NCBI GenBank assembly: GCA_016933985.1
Contig: JAFGTU010000157.1
Location: 1-15,251, forward strand
Direction: 5' to 3'
Origin: Sedimentisphaerales bacterium
Lineage (GTDB): Bacteria > Planctomycetota > Phycisphaerae > Sedimentisphaerales > Anaerobacaceae
Length of the DNA stretch: 15,251 nucleotides
The position numbers and the translations under genes are program-made. This document shows positions 1 through 6,500 of this stretch, in pieces (the first letter of the stretch is position 1; the number at the start of each line of letters is the position of its first letter). Below the pieces are notes generated by a model, which saw nothing but the letters and a program-made list of their open reading frames with translations, had not been told where the DNA came from and made no database searches.

Positions 1-21
1 GGGTTGTTCTTTCGGGTTCAC
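1..21 (-). CDS. rplS: First seven codons of the gene after trmD, probably ribosomal protein bL19 (partial)
   Basis: A GTG codon overlaps the trmD stop codon as GTGA and opens a reading frame MNPKEQP that runs off the left edge. An excellent ribosome binding site, AAGGAG, ends 8 bases before the GTG, inside the last codons of trmD. Translational coupling at this point is exactly where rplS follows trmD in most bacteria. Seven residues are far too few to identify a protein, so the name rests on gene order and on bL19 proteins often beginning with a similar short Met-Asn start. The start site itself is better supported than the product. Confidence 0.45.
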
Positions 22-731
22 GTTGTATTCTCCTTTGGGTATATGGGTCTTAGCAGATCAGGTCGGTATCTTTTTGTTCTTTCGAGCGTCTGTTGTTTTC
101 TCCATTTTTCAATTTCGGCGTGGTGCCCTGATAAGAGTATATCGGGGACCTTCATTCCTCGAAAGGTCTCCGGGCGTGTGTATTGCGGGTACTCGAGCCC
201 GCCTCCGACAGATTCGCTGAAGGAGTCGTCTCGGGCTGAGTCCTGGTCGCCGAGCGCTCCGGGCAGGAGTCGCACGACGGCGTCGATGACGACCATAGCT
301 GCGAGCTCGCCGCCGTTGATGACGTAATCTCCGATGGAGACCTGCTCGGCGTCCAGTCCGATGCGTATTCTCTCGTCGAATCCTTCGTACTTGCCGGCAA
401 TCAGGATTAGGCGAGTTTGTTTGCTAAGCTCGGCGGCTTTTGCCTGGTCAAATCGTTGGCCCTGGGGGGTGAGCAGGATGATGCGCGGTTTTGGGGGGGC
501 GAGCTTCTCGACGTGTTCGAGACAGTCGAAGACCGGGCCTGGCATCATGACCATTCCGGGTCCGCCGCCGTAGGGTTTATCGTCCACCTTACGGAAGCTG
601 TCGGGCGCAAAGTCTCGGATGTTCGTGAGAACGATGTCAACTATACCGACATCCTGCGCCCTTTTGAGGATCGAACTGCTCAGGGGGGACTCGAACATTT
701 CGGGAAACAAGGTGAGTACGTCGATGCGCAT
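18..731 (-). CDS. trmD: tRNA (guanine-N1-)-methyltransferase TrmD
   Basis: TrmD methylates N1 of guanosine 37, next to the anticodon, in tRNAs reading CNN codons; this prevents +1 frameshifting. It is a cytosolic SPOUT (trefoil-knot) enzyme using S-adenosylmethionine. The product is 237 residues, normal for the family. Visible motifs are DDKPYGGGPGMVM (50-62), the knot segments AGKYEGFDER (113-122) and SIGDYVINGGEL (133-144), and the DDSF segment (169-172) carrying the catalytic aspartate. The frame also allows a GTG one codon upstream (734). I chose the ATG at 731 because it gives the canonical MRIDVLTLFPEMF start and overlaps the rpsP stop as TGATG, implying translational coupling. rimM, which usually lies between rpsP and trmD, is absent. 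The GTGA junction at the 3' end suggests coupling to the next gene. Confidence 0.97.
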   Translation of the reverse strand: MRIDVLTLFPEMFESPLSSSILKRAQDVGIVDIVLTNIRDFAPDSFRKVDDKPYGGGPGMVMMPGPVFDCLEHVEKLAPPKPRIILLTPQGQRFDQAKAAELSKQTRLILIAGKYEGFDERIRIGLDAEQVSIGDYVINGGELAAMVVIDAVVRLLPGALGDQDSARDDSFSESVGGGLEYPQYTRPETFRGMKVPDILLSGHHAEIEKWRKQQTLERTKRYRPDLLRPIYPKENTT

Positions 732-1474
732 CACTCTTTCTTTTCTTTGTCCTCGGTCGAAGCCTCTTCCTGGTTGGCGTCGGTTGTATCTTCGGGCTCA
801 GCTTGCAGCTCAGCCTTCTCCTCGGGGGCGGCTTGTTCTGTGTTTGACTCAGGCTCCGGCTCTTTTTCCGACGGTTCAGGGGCGGGCTCGGGTCTTGCTT
901 GCGCCTGTTCCTGGACGGGAACGGATTCGGGTTTCTCTTGCGTCTTTTGCTCAGCCGGCTCTGCGACGGGTGCGGTTTTTTCCTCCGGCTTCGGCTCCGG
1001 GCGGGCCTTTTCTTCGACTTCCGGCTGTTTGGGCCTTGCCTCTTTCTCGGCGGGCGGGGCCTCCTGGGGTTTTGTCTCGGCTTCCGCGGCGGCCTTTGCT
1101 TTCTCTTGCTCGGCCTGGGCGGCCTTCTCGGCAGCGATCACTTCGGTCTTTGTGAAGAGCCTGCCTTTTGCCTTTGCTATTTTCCTTGCTTTGTCTCTGC
1201 GAGCAGTTCTTTGCTCGGCGTATTTATGCTTAACTCCGAGCCGCAGGAGCAGTTCGGAGACGGAATCGCTGGGTATGGCGCCTTTGTCCAGCCAGTATTT
1301 GACTCGTTCGGTGTTGAGGACGATCTGCTTTTCGGGATCTTTCACTATTGGGTCGTAGTGGCCGAGCTTTTCGAGAATTTTGCCGTCGCGTGGGGCTCTC
1401 GAATCGATAGCATTTATTCTGAAGAACGGCCTGTGCCGCCTTCCCATCCTGGTCATTCTGATCTTAACAGCCAT
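731..1474 (-). CDS. rpsP: Small ribosomal subunit protein bS16 with a long acidic/proline-rich tail
   Basis: bS16 is a 30S subunit assembly protein that binds 16S rRNA. Residues 1-85 are a complete canonical bS16: MAVKIRMTRMGRRHRPFF start, SRAPRDGK (25-32), LGHYDP (37-42), NTERVKYWLDKGA (54-66) and the SELLLRLG segment (73-80). The protein then continues for another 162 residues, where most bS16 proteins end near 80-100. The extension begins with a basic Lys/Arg/Ala stretch (about 89-105), becomes Ala/Glu/Lys-rich and then Pro/Glu/Ala-rich. It has no aromatic, Gly, Cys, Met or His residues after F107, so it is probably helical then disordered. The start is supported by AAAGGA five bases upstream. 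Its stop overlaps the trmD start. The reading frame through the tail is uninterrupted, so it is not an obvious frameshift artefact. Confidence 0.95.
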   Translation of the reverse strand: MAVKIRMTRMGRRHRPFFRINAIDSRAPRDGKILEKLGHYDPIVKDPEKQIVLNTERVKYWLDKGAIPSDSVSELLLRLGVKHKYAEQRTARRDKARKIAKAKGRLFTKTEVIAAEKAAQAEQEKAKAAAEAETKPQEAPPAEKEARPKQPEVEEKARPEPKPEEKTAPVAEPAEQKTQEKPESVPVQEQAQARPEPAPEPSEKEPEPESNTEQAAPEEKAELQAEPEDTTDANQEEASTEDKEKKE

Positions 1475-1541
1475 GGTTTTCCTTTCGGTAACAGCATATT
1501 ATCAATTCCCGGGGCCTTCAATTCAGCCCTGAGACAGGTTT

Positions 1542-1547
1542 ATTATA
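1542..1547 (-). promoter_or_regulatory. Possible proximal -10 element upstream of rpsP
   Basis: A perfect TATAAT on the minus strand would place a transcription start about 60 bases before the rpsP ATG. No convincing -35 hexamer sits 16-18 bases upstream, so this is a secondary candidate to the promoter at 1653-1680. A third, weaker possibility closer to the gene is TTGAAG-N17-TATGCT. Confidence 0.35.
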
Positions 1548-1652
1548 GTGCCAGGCGCGAGCAGGGGGTTCCGCACGCGCGCCCGGGATTTCGAGGTCTT
1601 GGACGGGATTCGGCACTATCAGCGTATCGCGACTCGGCCTCGAAGAAAACGC

Positions 1653-1680
1653 ATTATAGCAAGCCGGCGAGACAAATCAA
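1653..1680 (-). promoter_or_regulatory. Candidate sigma-70 promoter for rpsP-trmD
   Basis: On the minus strand TTGATT (1680-1675) is separated by 16 bases from a perfect TATAAT (1658-1653). Transcription would start near 1646, giving a leader of about 170 bases before rpsP. The rest of the 273-base gap between the restriction-modification gene and rpsP shows no gene, tRNA or clear intrinsic terminator. Its presence means rpsP-trmD do not depend on readthrough from the upstream accessory gene. Confidence 0.55.
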
Positions 1681-1716
1681 GGCAAATTCGCGGTCGTGGG
1701 AAAATTTTTCGTCCTA

Positions 1717-1727
1717 TGACAAGATAA
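1717..1727. repeat. 11-bp direct repeat, copy on the 3' side of the restriction-modification gene
   Basis: TGACAAGATAA occurs here, about 20 bases beyond the stop codon of the restriction-modification gene, and again in the same orientation at 4860-4870, about 22 bases beyond its start codon. The two copies bracket the gene almost exactly. Confidence 0.5.
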
Positions 1728-1747
1728 GGCAGGATGCCGGAACACAA

Positions 1748-4700
1748 TTACTGTGCTGTTTGAATGGCGGTACACGACTTTTCGATGCTCAGGTAAATTT
1801 CGTCTATTTTCTTCTGGGCGGCGATTGTGTGCTTTATTGCGGCTGCAATTCGGCAATAATGCTTGATGTCATCCAGCATGAGACGACGGCCTTTTCGGTC
1901 TTTGAGCCACTTTGCCATTACCTGATAACCGCCTATTTGATACTCCCAGATGTTCTTGTTGATGGGCCCGAAATGTCTGCCTTCGTTTATATGGACCATC
2001 TTTTTCTTTTCGTCGTAGGTTACTTTTTCCACAAGGTTATCGCCCTTGCCCTCGTACTTGGCGATGGGTTTGTTGAGCCTGGTTGATTTCATCAGGTGCA
2101 ACTCTACCAGACTCTTGCCGAACTTGCCCATCGTCTGGAACAACTTACGGTCTTGACTAAAGGGGATGCGGGGGAAATCGGTCTTGAGGAATTCAGCAAA
2201 TCGAGTGCGATACGCGGTTGAGTGCAAGATCGCATAAACGTAATAGAATATCTCCTCCGGCGTTGTCTTTCGGCGGTATGCTTTTCTTAGGGCCTCAACA
2301 ACCCCCGGCGCGATATTGACTTGCCGCTCATACCTCTCCGCGCCGTTGTAGAGGTCTTCCTCCGGATAAAGATAGAGCGGGAAGTTCACATTGCCGCCGC
2401 GATAGAAGAGATTCAAATCGTCAATACATTCGGCACAGAATGCGATGTTCCAGGGTTTTTCCAAACCCACAACCTGGCCGGCCCGGCCGACACATAGCGC
2501 CAAGTTTTCGTGCATCATGTGCCGCATAACGTCTTTTCGAGTTCTTTCAATCACCGCGTCGTTGTAGAATATCCATTGGCGGTCGAAGGGCCTATAGAGG
2601 ATAGGCAGGATTTGCTCTTCCCAATGCTCCTGGGCCATTATTATTCTTCGGGCGTCTTTTGTGTTCCAGCCGGACTTATCCCGAAGGTTGAATGCCCGCT
2701 TTATAATAGTATCCGACAGGCTTTCATCGATGAACATCCTTATGCGTTTGGCCAGTTGGGACTTATCAGAATCGATGGCGAATTTATCCCGGCTTGTTAC
2801 GACTCCTACGCTGTTTACGGGAAAGATGTCTGTGACTTTGAGATGCTCTTGATAAGAATTCAGGAGTTTTTCATCCCTGGGCACAAAGAAATAGAACTCG
2901 GACTTGGGCGTGAGTTTTTTCCATCTTGTTGTTTTTACGTCATTACTCTTAAGCCATTCAGATTTCACTTCTCGCGTGCCCCAGGAGTGGGCATGTGAGA
3001 TATTTTTCCTGAGTCCTGGCCGCTTGATGGCCAGGATTATTGCCACGCCCTGCTGGATGTCGAAGACGTTTTCATCTTTTGAGCCGTCGGGGCATTTTTC
3101 CTTCTTTTTGGCGTTGCCGTGGAGGTCCAGAAGGTAAATGCGGTCGAAGGTTTTCATTAGAGACCGGCGCATCCCCTTGAAGGTCGGATTGTCGAGGTAG
3201 CTGTGGTTTGTTATGAAGCCCAAAACGCCCTCACCGGCCTGGTCGATCTTCCACTGGGCAAAGCGAATAAACTTGACGTAATCGTCCTGGAGCCACTTCG
3301 GGTTCTTTTCATCGAGGGGCTTGCCATCGACACTGTAGTACTCCTTGATTTCTTTGCTGATCCAGGGGCCTTTGTTGGCCGAATGGCCTGAATAGGGAGG
3401 GTTGCCGAGAATCACAAGGATCGGGGTGTCTTTTTTAACCGTAGCGGCGGCGTGCGATTCTTCAGAGAGCGAGCTCATACCTGGGAATCTGGTCTCTGCA
3501 AGGTGTTCGAACTCCAGCGTATTGGTGAGGTAGAGCTTGAACCTTTCGTCTTCGCCGAGGGTGTAGCCAAGCTCTTCGAGGAGGAACGCGATTTTCAGAT
3601 GGGCAATAGCATAAGGGGCCATCATAAGCTCAAAGGCGTAGAAGTTTTTGAGGATGTGCCCGCGCATCAGCTCGCTCACGCCGCCTGTACCGTAGCGGGT
3701 GGAGAACTCATTTACGGCGAGCTTTGCAGCCTCTGCCGGGAAGGTGAGCGTACCGGCGGCGGGGTCGAGGACCGTCACCGAATCCGTCGCGAAGGCATCG
3801 TCCTTGTGGAAGATGTCCTTAAGAATGACACTCAGTGAGCGGACAATGTAGGAGACGACCTCCTGCGGCGTATAGTACACCCCCCGCAGCTCCCTTTCCT
3901 TTGGGTCGTATTCGATAAGGAAGGTCTCGTAGAAGTGCATAATGGGGTCTTGGCCACGACCAGTCACAAAGTATTCGTGCAAGACCTTTCTTACATCGGC
4001 GATTGCAAGGACGTCGGTTATGTCGTCGATTATCCAGTTGAGCTCCGGACCGGTGTCCTGGAGCGAAACGAATCTAAAGACATCCCGCAGAATGCCTATC
4101 GTTCTGGGTATATTGTCGAAGGCCGAGCGTCTGGTGAACTCCTCTTTGCAGCGCGTTCTTGCGGCAAATAGCCCGTAGGCTACGGTCTGAGCGTACATAT
4201 CGGCAAAATCTTCTTTTGTCAATCCGGCGATCAAGTGCTGGTGGAACGCCTGAAAGAAGCCAAGCAAGTTGCCATTGCTTTGCATAAGCTCCAGGAGCAC
4301 CTGTTCGCGGAGGTAATGCGTTCTGGACGCCAGCGCCTTGGCGAGCGTCTTTGGCGTATACTTCTGCGGCAGCGAGAAGGTGAAAAACTTGTTGAGCAAG
4401 TCGAGAAACTGATCCTCGTTTTCGAGCGGGGGCGCGACTTTCAATTCTCTTGCAAAGAAGGGCCGGGCAACGTTTACTCTGTCGATCAGTTGGCCTTGCC
4501 GATACAATCGGAACTCAAAGAAATTTGTCAGGATTACATTCGCAAAGGCCCGGCGGTAGCGTTTGAGCTGTTGGGATTCTTCAATCCTATCGAGGTCTTC
4601 CTCTTCAGGCCTCTTGGCCTCGACGTATCCTACAATGTGTTGTCTGCCGTCCCAGACTCGGAAATCGGGATTGCCTGCCTCTGTTTTTTGGGGGAGAATT

Positions 4701-4837
4701 GTGACTTGTGTCTTAGCCTTCTTAATTGAAAGCGCAAAACTGTCCAAAAGTGTCGCCAAAGCCTTATAATAGCTTTCTTCTCTGGCGTCTCCTGTTTTGG
4801 CAACCTTAGAGATTTCTTTTATATATGTCTTTAACAT
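1748..4837 (-). CDS. Single-chain restriction-modification enzyme (type IIG / type ISP-like), PD-(D/E)xK nuclease fused to adenine-N6 methylase
   Basis: This 1029-residue protein combines cutting, methylation and sequence recognition in one chain, for defence against foreign DNA. The N-terminal nuclease motif is P57-D58 followed by E73-A74-K75, the PD-(D/E)xK pattern. A helical linker follows. The methylase core has the RGVYYTP segment (318-324), SAM-binding motif I DPAAGTLTF (358-366, where DPxxGTGxF is more usual) and catalytic NPPY (479-482), which indicates N6-adenine methylation. The last third matches the type ISP C-terminal style, with ILYRPFDRQWIFYND and FPLYLYPEEDL segments, and probably acts as the target recognition region. 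No DEAD-box helicase domain lies between nuclease and methylase, unlike true type ISP enzymes such as LlaGI, so cleavage by translocation is unlikely. There is no separate specificity, methylase or control gene nearby. The frame is intact. The ATG at 4837 has only a weak ribosome binding site (GGAG 11 bases upstream). Confidence 0.9.
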   Translation of the reverse strand: MLKTYIKEISKVAKTGDAREESYYKALATLLDSFALSIKKAKTQVTILPQKTEAGNPDFRVWDGRQHIVGYVEAKRPEEEDLDRIEESQQLKRYRRAFANVILTNFFEFRLYRQGQLIDRVNVARPFFARELKVAPPLENEDQFLDLLNKFFTFSLPQKYTPKTLAKALASRTHYLREQVLLELMQSNGNLLGFFQAFHQHLIAGLTKEDFADMYAQTVAYGLFAARTRCKEEFTRRSAFDNIPRTIGILRDVFRFVSLQDTGPELNWIIDDITDVLAIADVRKVLHEYFVTGRGQDPIMHFYETFLIEYDPKERELRGVYYTPQEVVSYIVRSLSVILKDIFHKDDAFATDSVTVLDPAAGTLTFPAEAAKLAVNEFSTRYGTGGVSELMRGHILKNFYAFELMMAPYAIAHLKIAFLLEELGYTLGEDERFKLYLTNTLEFEHLAETRFPGMSSLSEESHAAATVKKDTPILVILGNPPYSGHSANKGPWISKEIKEYYSVDGKPLDEKNPKWLQDDYVKFIRFAQWKIDQAGEGVLGFITNHSYLDNPTFKGMRRSLMKTFDRIYLLDLHGNAKKKEKCPDGSKDENVFDIQQGVAIILAIKRPGLRKNISHAHSWGTREVKSEWLKSNDVKTTRWKKLTPKSEFYFFVPRDEKLLNSYQEHLKVTDIFPVNSVGVVTSRDKFAIDSDKSQLAKRIRMFIDESLSDTIIKRAFNLRDKSGWNTKDARRIIMAQEHWEEQILPILYRPFDRQWIFYNDAVIERTRKDVMRHMMHENLALCVGRAGQVVGLEKPWNIAFCAECIDDLNLFYRGGNVNFPLYLYPEEDLYNGAERYERQVNIAPGVVEALRKAYRRKTTPEEIFYYVYAILHSTAYRTRFAEFLKTDFPRIPFSQDRKLFQTMGKFGKSLVELHLMKSTRLNKPIAKYEGKGDNLVEKVTYDEKKKMVHINEGRHFGPINKNIWEYQIGGYQVMAKWLKDRKGRRLMLDDIKHYCRIAAAIKHTIAAQKKIDEIYLSIEKSCTAIQTAQ

Positions 4838-4859
4838 ATCACCAAAGGCTCCGTACCCT

Positions 4860-4870
4860 TGACAAGATAA
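4860..4870. repeat. 11-bp direct repeat, copy on the 5' side of the restriction-modification gene
   Basis: Second copy of TGACAAGATAA, in the same orientation as the one at 1717-1727. On the minus strand this copy contains TATCTT, the predicted -10 of the restriction-modification promoter. Confidence 0.5.
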
Positions 4871-4892
4871 CGACGGCCCTTTGTGCCGTCAA
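4864..4892 (-). promoter_or_regulatory. Candidate promoter of the restriction-modification gene with an internal dyad
   Basis: On the minus strand TTGACG (4892-4887) and TATCTT (4869-4864) are spaced by exactly 17 bases and point at the restriction-modification start, giving a leader of about 20 bases. The spacer holds a perfect inverted repeat, GACGGC (4872-4877) and GCCGTC (4885-4890), separated by 7 bases and overlapping the -35 box. That is a natural place for a repressor to bind. The hairpin has no following U-run, so it is not a convincing terminator for the upstream gene. The whole intergenic gap is only 70 bases. Confidence 0.5.
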
Positions 4893-4907
4893 TTGCATTT
4901 CTTCAAG

Positions 4908-6395
4908 TTATGTGCACCAGAGGGCAAACAGGCAGGCGTTCTTGAGCGTGAACCGCAGAACCACAGGTGCTTTCAGGCTTTTCAAGCTGCCGCGCTGCCA
5001 ATCGACCGCAATGTCAAGACCATCATCTTGAACAGGCTTCGAAGTGGCGATAGTGTTGCCTGCAAGATCCAATACCTCTACCAGGATTTCGCCGAAGTCC
5101 GACTCGGCGTTGATGTGCAGGTCGCTGCCGACAAACGTGAGCGGCTTTGTAAGAATCCGGCCGCCGTCAAATGATGCCTGAAGGGAGACAAAGCGGTCCG
5201 GCTTTATGCTTGCAAAGCCGATGCCTCCGCTCGCCGGACCTGTATCTTTTCCCTTGTATGGAGAGTGTCGATACGTCCGGCCGCCGTAGTAAAACCTGAG
5301 CTTGTCGCCGACAAGGATAGGCGGATTATTCGCCAGGGACTGATTGAAGCGGTCCCAACTGCCTATCGGGCCAACAGGAATAAACGGCGTCCTGTCTCCA
5401 ACGCGAGTAAAACTCAGACCGTCGTGGCTGACAGCCAACTGCACATCGAGATAACAGGTTTCCGGGCGGGCGTGAAAGACCTGCACCAGGCCGATGTACA
5501 GACTTTCATAAGGAAAAACCATCATCGAGTAAATTTCGGTGCCGGGCTCATCAGCAATATCGGCGGTCAGGACGACAGGCGCACTGGCAGGCTCAGTAAA
5601 ATTCCAATTCAGGAAATCGACCGACTCGAGACGGGCAACGGCCCGGCCGGAGTGATACTGTTCATACCAGTCGTATTTCGACCAGGCCGACTCCACCTCC
5701 GGCAGGGTCTTTTTGGTTCGCCCGTAAAGCACATATTTCCGGCGAGATGCATCGAAGAGCCAGTGAGTAGCGCCGTCACAAATTGCTTCTGTTGCATATT
5801 CATTGATGAGTTTCCAATGGATGCCATCGCCGCTGCCGGCCAGGCCCAGGCCTCGCCGGTCGGTAGGATGGAAAGGATCTCGGCGAGGCCCCTTATAAGG
5901 ACGGATAATACTCAAGAAACCCATCTTATAACGTCGCTCCGGGTCGGGGTCCTTTTCGTCCTTGTGTACCCCAAACAACTCCCAGAAAGTCGGGAACGAT
6001 TCAGGCCCCTTAAATTTCTCCCTTTTCACGAATAGCAAGTTGGTTTTTTGCCCATCGACCTTCACCAAATCCAGTTGTGGTTTGCCCCACTTGATTCCGT
6101 CGCCGCTCTCGGCGTATCCGACTCCCATGCCGGACTTGTACCACATCCTGAACTTGCCTTCGTCTCGTATGACCGAGCCGTAGAGGGTGGCAAGCTCGGG
6201 CTCCCATGATTCGCAGGGCCACAGGACCGGATTTCCGTCGAATTTCTCGGCGGGATGAATCCTGCGCTCTATATTTGTGCTCGATTCAATCAAGTAATCG
6301 TCAAGAAACAGTTGCTTTTGACGGCCGACGGTAATTGTAGGCTGCCCAATAGCAGCAAGGCCGACAACGGCGGTTATTAAGGATGTTAATGACAT
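4908..6395 (-). CDS. Exported beta-propeller glycoside hydrolase-like protein (GH32/GH43-like fold)
   Basis: A 495-residue protein with an N-terminal signal peptide (hydrophobic run in residues 3-17) followed by the QLFLDDYLIES segment (28-38), which recurs at the start of exported planctomycete proteins of this type. Blade-like repeats of the SxDGxxW kind are visible: SGDGIKW (97-103), SGDGIHW (188-194), SVDFLNW (258-264) and SHDGLSF (323-329). FRMWYKSG (82-89) and LRFYYGG near residue 395 are further propeller strands. The last 90 or so residues look like a beta-sandwich. This suggests the five-bladed fold of clans GH-F/GH-J, but I cannot place the acidic catalytic triad, so activity and substrate are unknown. 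The longer frame opens at 6461; I chose the ATG at 6395 because AGGAG lies 8 bases before it and the signal peptide then starts correctly. It is divergent from the DUF4838 gene and probably co-regulated with it. Confidence 0.8.
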   Translation of the reverse strand: MSLTSLITAVVGLAAIGQPTITVGRQKQLFLDDYLIESSTNIERRIHPAEKFDGNPVLWPCESWEPELATLYGSVIRDEGKFRMWYKSGMGVGYAESGDGIKWGKPQLDLVKVDGQKTNLLFVKREKFKGPESFPTFWELFGVHKDEKDPDPERRYKMGFLSIIRPYKGPRRDPFHPTDRRGLGLAGSGDGIHWKLINEYATEAICDGATHWLFDASRRKYVLYGRTKKTLPEVESAWSKYDWYEQYHSGRAVARLESVDFLNWNFTEPASAPVVLTADIADEPGTEIYSMMVFPYESLYIGLVQVFHARPETCYLDVQLAVSHDGLSFTRVGDRTPFIPVGPIGSWDRFNQSLANNPPILVGDKLRFYYGGRTYRHSPYKGKDTGPASGGIGFASIKPDRFVSLQASFDGGRILTKPLTFVGSDLHINAESDFGEILVEVLDLAGNTIATSKPVQDDGLDIAVDWQRGSLKSLKAPVVLRFTLKNACLFALWCT

Positions 6396-6432
6396 AGCGA
6401 GTACTCCTGCCTGAATGTGACATCGGGAATCC

Positions 6433-6461
6433 AGGTTATTGACAGCCGGGAAGCGCGTCAA
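6433..6461 (-). promoter_or_regulatory. Candidate promoter for the beta-propeller gene, overlapping the opposite promoter
   Basis: On the minus strand TTGACG (6461-6456) is spaced 17 bases from TAACCT (6438-6433). A start near 6426 would give a leader of about 30 bases with AGGAG properly placed before the ATG at 6395. It occupies nearly the same DNA as the plus-strand promoter at 6439-6468. Confidence 0.5.
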
Positions 6462-6468
6462 CTAAAAT
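6439..6468 (+). promoter_or_regulatory. Candidate sigma-70 promoter for the DUF4838 gene
   Basis: A consensus TTGACA (6439-6444) is followed after 18 bases by TAAAAT (6463-6468), about 30 bases before the ATG at 6501. The spacer ends in GTCAA (6457-6461), so TTGAC-N13-GTCAA forms an inverted repeat across both -35 boxes. It could serve as an operator for both directions, or merely reflect the two -35 boxes facing one another. Confidence 0.6.
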
Positions 6469-6500
6469 CCATCCGAACAAATACCTGAAAGGGGATTTCT

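Noticed and set aside
417..1358. Long plus-strand open frame opposite rpsP and trmD
   Set aside because: Ser/Ala/Gly-rich product is the antisense image of the Glu/Pro/Ala-rich bS16 tail; both minus-strand genes are unmistakable.
899..2086. 395-codon plus-strand open frame
   Set aside because: It runs antisense through rpsP, the rpsP promoter region and the end of the restriction-modification gene, with a Leu/Phe/Gly-rich repetitive product typical of a shadow frame.
4872..4890. Intrinsic terminator for the beta-propeller gene
   Set aside because: The hairpin lacks a following U-run on the minus strand and sits inside a good promoter, so an operator reading is more economical.
5265..6035. 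256-codon plus-strand open frame opposite the beta-propeller gene
   Set aside because: The minus-strand frame has a signal peptide, ribosome binding site and repeated SxDGxxW motifs; the plus frame has none.
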